Below, in pieces: positions 32,129 to 45,100 of a stretch of 64,000 nt of DNA. Within the stretch, counting starts at the first letter, position 1. Each line of letters opens with the position of its first letter. The stretch comes from Melampsora larici-populina 98AG31 (taxonomy: Eukaryota > Basidiomycota > Pucciniomycetes > Pucciniales > Melampsoraceae): NCBI RefSeq assembly GCF_000204055.1, contig NW_006768774.1, positions 631,079-695,078 of the forward strand, read 5' to 3'. Below the pieces are notes generated by a model that did not search any database, was not told where the DNA came from, and saw nothing but the letters and a program-made list of their open reading frames with translations. The translations under genes and the position numbers were made by a program.

Positions 32129-34932
32129 ATGACCGATACTGAGCGTAGTTCGACAGAGACGCCGGAAAGCCCAAAGCTTAAAAAGTCCAAAAAGAAGAAA
32201 CTCCGACAAAGAACCAATGAATCTCCTTCTCAACATACCATATCAAAGCATGAGCGGGATTGGACGCGAAAGCACCAGCACCAAGCAAACGCAGATACCG
32301 ACACCAAGATCCCACCTCGCTCAAAAAAACAAAAATCCAAAAAAAACAAGGCCAAAAAGGCAAAGAAGACACATATCTCTGAATCAGATCATTGATACCA
32401 ATCTGATTGTGGTAGTGAAACTCCCGGACAATCTCAACTTCAACTACCCACCAATATATCCAGCTCTACCAATTTCATCGACCACGGTTGTGAACTTGAC
32501 GAGCAAATGTATCCCGTCTATCCAAACGGAAATACCGTGTTTGTCAAAGCCCCCAATAGACCAGTTACCAACTTTGATTTTATTGGTTGGACGCATACCA
32601 TGAAGACGGACAACTCCCATAAATACTGGAAAATATTAGGATTCAAGTGTCTGGGTGTAATTCTCTGTTTGGTTTCAACATGCCCTTTAACCGGATCACC
32701 TCCAACAGGCCGCCACATGATCTCTGAGCTGATAGAGCGGTTAGTAAGGTCTTCTTCTGGGAGATAGTCACAATATTTTTACTCATATAATCTTCTATCC
32801 ACAGTGGCGACGTGTGTCCCATCAGTGGGTGTGACGGCATTCAGGTTCACATTCCATGTGATGCCCAATGTCAAATTGACAAACACAAACCAACCAATGG
32901 CGGCCTACTACGAAATCAAGGCCAGCATGATCATGTCTGGCCTTTGGCTAAAAAGGCGCCCCCCTTGGCAAAGCAAAAGTTGAAAGAGATCATCATAAAT
33001 GACCCCACGACTGGTCCGTTATCATTGAAGGTATGCTTATTCTTCTGTTATTATTCTTTTCTGATTGCGTATTACAAAGAGGTTAATGACTGGCCTATTA
33101 TGTTGTACCAGGTTGGGCGAGCCCATGTAGGGACTGCTCCTATACGTACGGTATCTGACATTCATCCGTTGTTTGACCACGTCGACCGCCTGGGTAATTT
33201 GTGTCGTGCATTCCTGGTTCAAGAAGGTCTGATGCCGGACTCACAAGATAAGGAGGCCAGTGACAAATGGCTCATGCAATTTATATATTGGTCCACGTAA
33301 GTCATTAGAACATTGACTTACTTTGCCAATCATGTTTGCTGACAATTCTGCTTCAAATCTCATTCCAGTCAAGGAATGTAAATTGTGTCGGTGTCTTTCA
33401 AAGTGGAAGACATTCATCTGACTTTCCAAAGTAACTGGATGGCTCAAATCCTTGTCAATGAAGAAGACAGAATAGCTTACAAAGGAGGCCTTTTATCTGA
33501 CGTTACCTATCGCTTTTTCGAAAACGGATACCTGTTGACAACTTCTATGTATCTAGAAAAGCTAGAAAGATGGGTCCCCATCCTTCTCTCGTGGATCAAC
33601 GGACTTAGTCAGCATCATTACAAAGCACACTTCAAGACCCTCTTTGTCCAGATTGAACAAACATCAATGTCTGAAGAACAGAACAGTAGACTCACGGAAC
33701 AAATTGTCAACTTTTCACTGGCACAGAAGTCTGGATTTACTGGAGCCTACATGGATGTGTTCAATGTATCTCGAGAAGTCGCCCTTTTGAAGTTACACAG
33801 CTGCGAACAGCACTTTGGCCAGGCTATTGCTTGACTCAGGAAAAACAGATCCATTGTCCCTTGGCAGGATGAGGTAAGTTACGCTTTAATGAACCACTCT
33901 TCACGTTTACCACCCCACTAACATTATCCTTGCGCTTGTAGAAAAGCTGGGTGTCTAAATGCAATGCATTGATGGAGCCGGACACCCCTGGAAACACACT
34001 TGATGACAAGTTCGTCGTATTATCCTGGGCATTTCCTTGTGCCAAGAGGTGGCTGGACTGGTGGCCCACCTCGGACATCCAAGCCATGCTCTTCCCTGCC
34101 AGGAAGCGCATGCCTCTGGATGATCCACCTTTGGACGACAAAACCGGCGAAGAAACTGGCGATGTGTCAAGGAAACGCAAAAGGCAAGGCCGGGATGATG
34201 GTTTACCTTCGACCACTAACAGGCAAGAATCCAAGCACAGGATCTACTACCTACTTTGGTATGCATAATGTGACATGTATACCTTCCAAACACTTTCTGA
34301 CATTAACTTCCTTTGCCAGCCCTGGGAAATGTAACGTGATTGGGGGTATTATTCAACTTTTGGCTTTTGTCCAAAGCTTGGAAAGAGATCACCAAAATCT
34401 CAACCGAGGGATCTCTGTTGCCTATGGCTCTTCCCAGAAGAATTGGGAGGGTCTAGTCAAAGGGATGCAAATGGCCAAACCAACAAAACGAAAGTTCATC
34501 GCAAACAACGGCCGCCCTCCCGATACCACCGACGAACTTTTGGGGAATGTGCCAAAGAAGGAGAGAAGAGGCCCAGGAAGACCCAAAGGGTCTCAGAATG
34601 TCATGCGCCAGCCTTTGACTATGTATCAGTCATACAAAAAAGGTACAAAGCAAGGCTCTCGCAATCGTTGTTGGCAGTCATCCACGCTCGAGTGTCTTTA
34701 CACGCTTTTTGGACCCCTTTGGAGCCGACACGCTACAGTCAACGGGACTCAACTTATTCATATCATATATACCCACTTCACCAAATGTTCGACCCTTCAA
34801 CTACAGGGTAAACCAATTCTTGGCCACCTATCTACTTATCATAAAACTAAAGGCACGACCGTGTTTCTCGGCGAAACTGGATTAAACCCCTTAGCCATCA
34901 TACAGAACCCTAATACACCCATAAGCACCTAA
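32129..34932 (+). pseudogene. MULE transposase with GCM-type zinc finger
   Basis: A multi-exon Mutator-like transposase. The N-terminus is Lys-rich (nuclear localisation). It is followed by a GCM/WRKY-type finger: KYWKILGFKCLGVILC...CPISGCDG...HIPC...HDHVWPL (32600-32945). The MULE core follows (GLLSDVTYRFFENGYLLTTS, 33496 on; RQESKHRIYY near 34225), then an AT-hook (RGPGRPKGS, about 34570). The C-terminus has a Cys box (NRCWQSSTLECLY, about 34662). Introns by eye: 32749-32804, 33031-33111, 33297-33368, 33874-33941 and 34259-34319. In-frame stops TGA 32393, TAA 33379 and TGA 33832 break it. Where I expect the second catalytic acid the sequence reads IVNFSLAQ (Asn). Confidence 0.7.
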
Positions 34933-34951
34933 CAAACAACACTTATCACCT

Positions 34952-35180
34952 GAATCCTGTGTCCTAGCCTCTCCAAAACCTCCCTCAATCCTCATTACTC
35001 TCAGCACCCAGTATCCCCGTTTGCCCACCACAATCCAAACATCAGCCAATTTCCATGGGCACCGTTTGAATGCTGTGTCCTAGCCTCTCCTCACCCTCCC
35101 TCGATCCTCTTTATTCTCAGGTCCCAGCATCTTTGTTTGCCCACCATGATCCAAACATCAGCCAATCCCCATGGGCGCCG
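34952..35180 (+). repeat. 116-bp tandem duplication
   Basis: Two copies (from 34952 and 35068) share GTGTCCTAGCCTCTCC, ATCCTC, CCCAGCAT and CCAAACATCAGCCAA blocks. A 143-codon ORF beginning inside the second copy (35137-35568) carries a weaker internal repeat and has no recognisable domain; I do not call it a gene. Confidence 0.7.
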
Positions 35181-35779
35181 TTCTCGAGGTGTCGACATCC
35201 ACACTCGCCACTTAAACGATCTCAACTACCAAGCATCCATGCAACATGACATGCAATACCTTTGGCGGTTTCCCTTCATCTTCCTTGCCATTATGATGGT
35301 TTCCGGATCTTTTGGACACTTCAGTCGGTTTGTCGCCGTGACGAGTGAACGACACATGGCAAGCCATTCCTATCCAAGAGCATTGACACGATATGACAAA
35401 CCCGTTGCCATGCTGATTTGTGAAAATCCTGCATTTTTTTGTTGTTATGTCACCGTCCCAAGCGAACACCACATGGCTGGCCATTTCCATACATGTGGTT
35501 TATTATCCTTGGATTCACACCCGCCACTTGGCTTTACAGCCAGCCAATCAGCTTTGACTCAAAATTGATTCAACAATTCCATTTTTTCTCGAGTTTGGCA
35601 CTCTAACACTCCTCCTTTGTTAAACCTCCTTGTGCTGATTTTGTCCCAGTACCGAGCTTTCACATTCTTCAATAATAACATGTAAGTTCCATTCGACAGA
35701 CACTCGGTTCTTGCCCAGTTCAAATTCTTATTACTACAACTTTTTAACGGCTCTGGACTTTGCCTTAACAGATCGCACT

Positions 35780-37105
35780 ATGTCTGGAAACCCTATTTCA
35801 CCGCCACCCGTATCCTGCCCAGACGGCCTGCCGGTCGAAGTCATTGGAATCATCATTGGCCACTTGATTGCCCAAATTCCAGTAATTCCTCCTGACTTCA
35901 GCAACAGTGTTGACATTGCATGGCTTTGACACAAATACATTAGACGCCTCCTTTGGTCGCGCTTACTGGGACGCTCTTGGCAAAGCGCTATCAAATCCCT
36001 GGTGTTTCTAACTGTGCGTTTAACCGGTGAACCTATGATCAATAGCCTTCTCGATATGTGGACAAGTCGATTTGTGACACCCAGCCTTCCTCCGCTTCGC
36101 AACCTCTGCCTCAATGGGATTTGGTACACGATGCCCTTGACTGTGTCTCTGGCCGGTGTCGTCTCAACATGCACTCCATATCCGTATGCCTGGTCCATCT
36201 TGCCAGAAGGTGCAGCATCGATCATCGCAATATGTGCCTGGTCCTTAGTCCACTTGAAATTACGCTATGTCAACGTTGTTGGCTTTTCAACCGTCCTTAC
36301 AAATGCCATCCAAGGTGTTACAAACCTCAAGACTCTCGTCATCCATGGATCTCAATCTCCACACACGATGCACGACTACAATACTTTAAAAACTCTATTG
36401 GAGGGAATGATATCATTGGAATCTTTGTCCATTCGATTTGCCGATCTGCCATCGATGCGCCTACGTCCTGGCTCACTCCCAAATTTGACCCATTTTTATA
36501 TCTCTTGCCACCCCAGAAATTGCCGCGCCGCAATTGACATCTGTCGCCCGAACAAAAGGCCAATCAATTGCCTCGAGATTTTTCCGCCAAGCCACCCCGA
36601 CCCAACAGCTGCAATGGTTTTGGGTCTGACTGCGACCCTTGAAACCTTATTCATAATGTCTATCCCTGATCGTGTGCCGCACGACATCCGTAACCACATC
36701 TTTCCACATCTTAGGGTATTGCGGAGCAAATACTGCAATTCAGAAGAAGAAGATCTAAGATGGTTAAATTGGCGCATGCTCAAAACTGTAGAAGTTCTGA
36801 TTACCCAATATTGAACGCACAATTTGTACTGGGAAAGTAGGTTGAATCCGGAGCTTCCACAGCCCTTCACCCCACCTCCCAATTTAAAGCATATTGTTTC
36901 CACAATCACTCCGGATGAAGAAACTCCGGACTTGTATTTAGTGAATGCCTTTGAAGCCATTGTAATCCAATGTCACTTCATGAATCCTATGACTCGGGAT
37001 GAAATTGCAGTATGTACCAATTGTTGTTAATCATGTGAAACAAGATTAAAACGGCACTGTTCTTCTTTCCAGACACTTCCAGACCAGCTCAACGCTGAAG
37101 ACTAA
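35780..37105 (+). pseudogene. F-box/LRR-like protein, two nonsense codons
   Basis: ATG at 35780 opens MSGNPISPPPVSC, then LPVEVIGIIIGHLIAQIP, an F-box-like start as in fungal F-box proteins that recruit substrates to SCF ubiquitin ligases. It continues with Leu-rich stretches (NLKTLVIHGS, LESLSIRF, LPNLTHFYI, LETLFIM) typical of irregular fungal LRRs. One frame runs to 37009, is spliced over 37010-37072 (GTATGT..CCAG) and ends at TAA 37103. In-frame TGAs at 35927 and 36812 both fit CGA to TGA. The intact product would be about 420 residues. Confidence 0.55.
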
Positions 37106-38387
37106 TAGGTCATTATTATAAGCACAAGCCAAAATGTGATTTGATTTCGTGGTCGACTCTTCCCAGTGACTCGGCTGTGGAATACTAAAAGTACCCGGGT
37201 AGATCTGATATTTTTCACTTCCTCTGCCTACATGTTTTCAAATTGCTACTGTTTTAAAGAACCTACTTGAATGTGTTCAATTCCACAAAAGCTTGGGCAT
37301 TGGGTCCTAGTTATTATACTGGCTCTTCTCCACTTGCACCTACGAACTACTCCTACGTTTTGCTTCATGTATTTTGATTTGAGCAGCATCATTCTTATCC
37401 CCTACAGATCCAGTCTTTCTAAACTTTATAAAATCATCCGGGGAGCTGGCGTATCGATCATTGTAGTGAAAACGTTTCAACTGCATTTTTTGGCACTCGA
37501 GCCCCTCTGAGTAATCGACTTTGGACCTCAGATTTTTCTGATCCTACACCCCATAGAGTCAAAAACCAAGCTTCCTTGACCACCAAATCATACCATAATC
37601 CTCACGGACAGTTTCGCACATTCAGTAGCGGTCGTTGACTTTGCATACGTCCAGTACTCACCACAAAAGACCGCCTAATCCTCCCATTTCAACCAAGGCC
37701 TAAATGCGGCTCACCAAACTCTTTATAGTCCGGCGTGCAAACAATAATTTCAAACCGTCAGAAGAGAGCACAGATCTCATCGGAAACAAAACCATGGCAT
37801 TATGCTCCCCGCAAGCTTCATGTTTCTCAAGCCTCTTCAAGGTAACAAGGAAATAATCAATGATTCACAAATATTTCGGCAATTTCTGAGGAAACCGGTG
37901 AGCAGATCAATTTCTTATCCGCTTCGACCCGTGAATCGCAAACAAATGATAGCTACCAAGTAACGTAATTTCAAAGATGACCCGCAGCTTTGTACTTACA
38001 GCTGTTAAAAAAAATAACGGTAGAAACACATGTAAATGTGTTACAACGGGATTTAATTCCAAAGTCCAAAACTCATTTTCAACCGTATTTTCTCAATGGT
38101 GTTTGACAGCCTTGGGCTGACCCTGGCCGAACATCCTCTCTTTTGATTCCATGCCCCACGACATCACGACCTCCACCTACATAGCACGCATGTCCTCTTC
38201 ACACCACCTCTCTTTAGGGACCAGTCCGTCATGGATCTGAGTTGTTCAATTGTTTGATTTCTTTTCACATCATCTTTCAAATCACTCAACCTTATTACCA
38301 ACTTTTGGCTTCAACTCTCTCAATATCAGCCTCCATTGGATTCTCATATCCCAAATTGTAATCGCTATCAGCCCCTTACGCACGACA
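37106..38387. other. No gene recognised
   Basis: 1.28 kb of AT-rich intergenic sequence with short ORFs only. Confidence 0.45.
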
Positions 38388-38836
38388 CTTTTCAACCCAA
38401 TCTCCAAGGAATCCAGCTGGACCCTTGTCACCCTCGAATACGACTTTCATTTGGCTCCCAAATCTCCAAACGCTGTTCGAATCTGGACATTTTCCTTCAA
38501 GGCCACCTCACCTCACTTCTGGATCACAATCTATCTCGAAATCCATCAACTTTATCTTGTTCAAATTGGAGACTTCAACCACGTTCTTGAGGTTGCGCCT
38601 GATTCATCCCAACTTTTCAAACCAATCTCCAAGGAATCAAGACGCTCGTCGTGTTTTTTCATTGGCTCCTAAGACTCCCAAGGCTTTTTCAATCTCGAAT
38701 TTTGCCATCAAGGCCACCTGACCTGAGTTCAAGATATCAATCTATCTCGAAAACCAACAACTTTATCTTAATCGACATTGAGACTTCAAGCTCGTTTTGG
38801 AGCTTCTTGGCCTGTTTGATCACAACCGACTCACGT
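38388..38836 (+). repeat. 225-bp tandem duplication
   Basis: Two diverged copies (from 38388 and 38613) share CTTTTCAA.CCAATCTCCAAGGAATC, TTGGCTCC, TCAAGGCCACCT, CAATCTATCTCGAAA and AACTTTATCTT blocks in the same order. ORFs here overlap in several frames and look like by-products. 38837-39313 has nothing I can name and is probably the promoter region of the next gene. Confidence 0.7.
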
Positions 38837-39313
38837 TTTCGTTCCTCTGACAAACTCTTGCGTTCTGCCCTTTGTTTCTGCGGATTTGGCCCATTGATTG
38901 TTGTAGATTCTCCAGTCTCTCGTAGCAGATTTCCAAGTAAGCTCAAAAAATTGTCATCTCTTTGGTCTTTGGTTGCTATAAGAACCGACTGATGAACTTA
39001 CCAACCTCCCACCTCAAGCAATCCACTACTCAAGCCTGTCTTTCGGTTCACTTGCTAAATATCCATTGTTCCAAATCAATTTCCACTCACGTACAACTCG
39101 TCTATAGTCAGTTTCATTATCCCAATATATCTCTCTCGTTTTCTCTCTCGTTTCTTTGGGTTATAAGCCAATTCCTTACCTTTTCGCTCCCTCATTTCGT
39201 ATGCAGCTTGTTCGATTTAGTCATCAATATAGCAATAGTCAGTCATCCCTCTGCTTCGCTTTTTCCTTCTTCAGCAGTAACCTAATTTCTCTTCAATTTG
39301 CGTTACTTCAGAA

Positions 39314-41224
39314 ATGTCTGGATTAAGTAACCTCAACGTCACCAACTCGCAGGAGTCAGTGACTGGCCATATGAACGCATGTAAGATAATCCTCACACTC
39401 CTCTTCATCTACCATGCCCATGTCCAATAACTCATTTGTTCTCAGTGTTTGAGCCTATATCAACCATTTACGAGGGAGATGATGCTCCCGCACGTTTTCA
39501 CAAAGAGCCGCTTTTCCGAATTGGTTCGGATTCTCGCATTTGTTTCAACAAGTCTCACGAAGTCACCATTGGAGTGTATTTCAAGATCCACTCCAATGAT
39601 GAGGCCGACACGATCACCCCGCCCAGCAACACTCGCGTCACCACCACTCGTAAGACAGCCACTCCCAAGGTCAATGTAGTCGACTCGAAAGTCTTCAACG
39701 ATGGTAATGTAATCGAAATGAAGAGCTGCCTTTACGGGAAATCGTTCAATGATTTCAAGAAGATGTGTGCCGATGTTTGTGATCAATACTCGGATGGTAT
39801 GAAACACCTGATCCTCAAGAGTGACCTAGCTCCTCTCTGTATTTGGAAAGGTGTGACTGGTCGGTCCAAGGTGGTCATCAAAGATATCCAGACCTGGCAA
39901 TCGTATGTTCACAACTTGAACAAATCAAAGAAAAAGGAAGGTACTATTATGATCTTCACTGAAAATGAGGCCGTCAAGGCCAAGAAACTCGCGCTAGTAA
40001 GTCTTCCCGAATTGCACTTCGTACATATCAGTTTGACTCATATATCTTGTTCTATGCTTCACAGGCCTCTCAGGCTAAAAAGGTTATTGCTTCAGCTGGT
40101 GGTACTCAACCTGCTAGTCAAGATTTGGCCGCGGAAAATGCGCGCGCAGAGGTTTGTCAGATTCTTGACTAGTTCTAACATTCCTTCTCTTCGTTCTCAT
40201 CGTTCTGGGGCTAACGATCTTTGGGTGATTATCTTCCAGGCTTCTGAGCATATGGTTGCTCTACACGAGGCGACTGCTGCCATCTTTCATCAGCATGCGG
40301 AAGAATCATCTTCTGGAGGTGATGGTGCAGTTTTGGTCGCGCCTTGGGATCCAATGTTTCAATATCGTTTCACTTTGAGATGCCCTTACATTTGGGCTCA
40401 AGAGGAGGTAAGTGACCAATCTAGACGCCATTCAGGCAAGGCTATGCTGAACCCTGTTGGTATTGCATCACCATCCTTGACTTCCAGGCCAACGGAATGA
40501 CCACTCGAGCCATTGCCCCCTACACGCCTGATTATATTTGCGAGATGATCAAGGGACGAGTGTTTCACAAGTCCATGAGCGCTCGTGACCGCGCTGAAGC
40601 TCGCCTGCCCGCTTGGGCTGTACAAGGGCAAGTAGGTAGTAAACGCTCCTTCTTTGATCATGTCCCCATCGTTCCTGCTCCTGTTGGTGGTTCTTTGGCT
40701 CCGTTGAATGGATCCACCGCTGAGTCCGAAAATCATAACAAGAAGGTCAAAACCGAACAAGGTCAGGCCAACCGTTCAATTTGCATGTCCCCTGGTGATT
40801 GTATCACTGACCATGATCTTTTCCACGACATGCTTTCATCTTTCCCATCCCAGGTCAATCTAAACCCAACATCGTATGGGTTTCCGACTCAGAAGACAGC
40901 TCGACCGTCCTCTCAGATGCCACCTTGGACGGCATCGAGGTGATGGCTCCTGAGGCGATGTTGGAAACCTTCTTGATGTCCTGTGATATTCCACCTGAGG
41001 ACATCAACACCCGATTGACTTTGGCTAAAATGCACGTTGAGAGTTGGACCGACCTGATTCCCTCAGCCCAGATGACCGAGTCATCTTTAATCAGCCGCGG
41101 TATCGCCCAAGCCATCGCTGGCCGCCTCCTTGCGGGGGCCCAAGCTCGCCAAATGCGCTTAAGTGGTCAGTCATGGCACCTGGCCCATCTTTCCAGCCCC
41201 GAGCTCTTATTGCGGGTCCACTAA
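39314..41224 (+). CDS. Unknown multi-exon gene
   Basis: Frame continuity and splice sites give six exons: 39314-39380, 39446-39996, 40065-40149, 40240-40407, 40488-40761 and 40854-41224. The product is about 505 residues: MSGLSNLNVTN..., then a globular region (IYEGDDAPARFHKEPLFRIG; CLYGKSFNDFKKMCADVCDQ), an Ala-rich helix (AKKVIASAGG), APWDPMFQYRFTLRCPYIW, a basic patch, and an acid stretch (VWVSDSEDSSTV). No domain, signal peptide or membrane segment is recognised. A further 3' exon starting near 41265 is possible. No premature stops occur, unlike the neighbours. Confidence 0.6.
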
Positions 41225-42197
41225 CCAACCTTGTTCTCACAGAATGAATCCGAGCCTACCTTCAACACAATGCGAGTGACTAATATATAGTCATTCATAT
41301 GCATTTGTAGTAGATATATTTCTTTTTTTTACCTTGTTCCTTATTTACCTGAATCGGTATGAATGGTTTCATCCCAAAACTTGATGTAAGCAGGCTTTAC
41401 CAATATAGGCGATATACAACGCTTGAGTTGAACTCCAATCAAGTCTGGCTCGCAGCGTAGCCAGAAGCGCGCAGCGCGCGTTAGCGCGGCGCCCGGGGCT
41501 ACCGCTTAACTACCCGGGGCTCCAAAGACCCGGGAGCTACGCCTCGAGTTACTACTCTGGCTCCGGTTTTTTGGGTGCTGCGCTGTCCGCTTTCGGATAC
41601 CCCGAGGCTATCAGTTACACTAACGCCACGCTTCCCTGAATACCCACCCAACCCTTACTACACCAATTTGAAGTTCAATCACGATCTCTCCTTACTAACC
41701 CTTCCGACACATCCCCCATTACAACAATCACCACCCTTTACACCATTTCGATCACTATCTCTGTCCTAACCGATCATTCCTACAAATCTTCTGTTACAGA
41801 AGGTCTGCTATCTCAAGCCACAAATCCTCACACCTTCGACTATTCACATCGAAACGACTTCAATTGAAAACTCGCGATCTCACAAAACGTGGACATTCAT
41901 CATTTGTGCAGTAGTTGTATGGGTAACAGGTTAGTGTTTCTCTCTAACCAACGATAGCCACCTCATTTACTGATACGCCGTGTTTTCAAACGTGGACAGT
42001 TGCTGGTCGATCAGTCGGATGGGAGCCGGTGCTTACCTATTTTTGAGTATAAAGGTACGCAAGTCTTTCCTCCAAACTCTCAATCACAGCAACACCAGTA
42101 TCATCTATCAGTTCTGATCTGACTTCTTTTCCAATTTTACATCTACCCTAATCATATCACACTTTCTTTAAATATATTCTCTAAAATCGAATCGAAA

Positions 42198-45100
42198 ATG
42201 TCTCACAAGCAGCAAACTCTTGATTCCTTCATTCCTTCTGGATACGAGACCGATGATGCGTCTACTGCCCCTCCTCGTCGCTCTTCTCGAATAACCACCC
42301 CAGCAAGACCAGCACCTGGGATGATTATCCCATCATCTGATTCTCGTCGTGGCCTAGGTGGCGTGGGGGATTTGTTCACTGTCAGGGATGTCAGAGACTG
42401 CCATGTCCACCGACGCCGTGAGCGATCCGCCTCCTTACCAGGAGACCAGGTGGGAATTCGCCAGACTGGACGTGTCCGATCTAAGACGGTCTCTCGTCCA
42501 TCGTCTTCAGTGAGTCTCTCTTTCCTACTATACCTAGATCTTCATTTGTTCATAACTCATTAATCATCTACATCGATTTATAGGCCACTGGAACCACGAA
42601 TAATCAAAACTCTGTCTCTGAATCTGGTGACGATGATGAGCGTTCTGGAGTGCAGTCCATTGCTCTCAGGGGCAGGAACAGTCAAGCATCACTCTCGGTA
42701 AGTCAAAGATTCAAGATCATGTCTCCCAAAGAATAGTATTGATTACTTACCTTTGTCATCAATCACTATAGATTGCTTCTGGTGCTCCTGACGTCGATCT
42801 GGCACAAGACTCCGACGAAGAGAACCTTCGTCTCACCAAAAGGAAAAGGAACCAGCCTGTCAAGGAATTCGACAGTCCTTATGTGTTCTTTGGACAAGCG
42901 TTTCATGGAGAACAAGATGTAAGTCTCTCTAGTTATTATTCATCAATCATTACCTTCTACCAAGATTGTTGTAATAGCTGACATTGAACCGATTTTTTAG
43001 CCTCTTGATGAACCAGGTTTGTCTTACCCTTGTCTCTGGTGCCATAAGGTTGTCAGGATCAGTGGTAGCTCTCGATCCAACCTCAAGGTACACAGAGATG
43101 GTAGCAAGCAAGCTGGTAAGTCGGGTGCCGGCTGCCCACGTCGCAACATGGCCATCTCTGCCGGTGCCAACCTCCCACCAACCGAATCCAATCTACGTAC
43201 TCAGCGTCTTCAAGAGAAAAACCAAAGTTCCTTAGCCGCCTTTGTCAACGGTCCACCAACCTTTTCCAACAAAACTTTGAATCAGTGCCTCTCGGTGTGG
43301 CAAGTCTCACATGCATTGCCGTTCATACGAATCGAAGACCCAATTCTTAGGGCAATTTTGTACTGGCTGCGCCCCGATGCGCGTGTATTTGGCCGAAAAT
43401 GGTCCGCTGAAGAGGCCAAACGCCTCTATCTGTCACTTCGTGGATTAGTGATTGAAAAAGAGCTCAAAGTAAGCAACCCTTTTTTTATTTCGACTTTGTC
43501 TCAATGCAACTTTCTCTTCTTATGAACATATCTCAATTTGATTTGATATTTTTCAAATTCATTTGTTCCAGAATCTGGACAGCAAATTTTGTCTTATCCA
43601 AGATGTTTGGACAGTGAAGGGAAACCTTCACGCCTTCATCGGGGCGTCAATCTCTTACATCAAGAAAGATTGGAAGTATGTTGTTCGGCATTTAAGTTTG
43701 AAACTTGTCGCATGGCATCATCAAGGGCATTTACTTGCTGAGCCGATGGTAGCCATCTTGAAAAAGAATGGACTATATAAAAAGATAAGTCCCCATTTTA
43801 TTTTATTCTATTTTTTTTTCTTTCACTCATTCCTGCTTCAGGAACCTAAGCTCTCAGCCGGATCTCTGAGCTTGGTTCCGTATGCTCTCAAAAACACCCG
43901 GATGTGTTTTTGAGAGCATGTCGCAGTTTTCTTCATTATCAAAGCGTATTTTCTTTGGTTTCATTTACTAACCCTAACCCAACCTTTACATGCTCGCCAG
44001 TGTATCCGATTCAGGAAGCAATAATTTTACCATGGGCCGCGAAATCCATCGACAGCTCGAGGAACAGAGTTTTGTTCAAGATCATCAGCTTATGTGGAAA
44101 CCGAAAACAATGTCAGTTCGATGCTTCTGCCATAAAATGGGATTAATTGTGAAGGCAGGCCTGGACGCACTTGGAATGAAACCAAGACGTATTCGACACA
44201 GCACCTTGGGTCGTTTTCCACCGGTGGAAGTCCTAGCGGTAATTGAAGAAGAAGAAGATGGCTTGGACGGCCTCAGTAGCACACCCGGGGTCCAGGACTT
44301 AGATGCAGATGAGAACAATGCTGATAGTGAAGATTTTGACGACGACATAGAAAGCAATCACTCAAATGATACAGATCATTCGAGCTCAAATGATGACCAG
44401 GAAGAGGAAGATTGTGAACAAGACGATGAGCCTCAAACTTATCGAAATCGCAAGACCGCTTACCTTCTGGGCGATACATATATGAAATCTTTGACCAAAG
44501 ATGTAAGTAAATCGATTTCAATCCCTAGATCTCATTCACTGCGGTTTTCACATACTGACTTCTTGATTGAAATTGTTCCAATCAAGATGGACACAGTTAA
44601 CAAGAAACTTACACGGTCTAGTGCTCACCGTGCTGATTTCAATCGTCGGCGAGAAAGGGTCAACGCTCAACGCAAAACAGATGAATTACCTGCGCTCAAG
44701 GCACTCCTCTCAGGACACGGAATTCGATGGGGCATCCAGGCTGAACGCTGGGAGCGAATGTGGGAGGCGCGAGACGTAAGCCAGGTTCTTTATCATTTGA
44801 CTCAACATCATTCTTATTGATTCCCCGCCTTTATTTGTGAAAATCTATTGAACTCCCATCCAATTTATTTCATTTCCCCTTTCAGCTAATCGATCGAGTC
44901 ATGAAAGACGATCTAGCTGAGGTGCATTCAAAAAAACGACGTCCACGGAAAGATGGTAAGAAGTACGGCTATTTTGAAGAGCTTGTATTCTCAGTTGGAG
45001 ATTGGCAAGCAATGCGTGACATGCTTGATATTCTCACTGTACGTAGTTCAACTACCACTTTGAATTGGATCCATTATGTTTTCTGATTACTTGAATTACA

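Noticed and set aside
35137..35568. 143-codon ORF as a gene
   Set aside because: It begins inside a tandem duplication, has internal repeats, no domain and no splice or promoter support.
38250..38992. Overlapping ORFs of 98-140 codons
   Set aside because: They lie in a 225-bp tandem duplication in several frames; the open frames look like a by-product of C/T-rich repeats.
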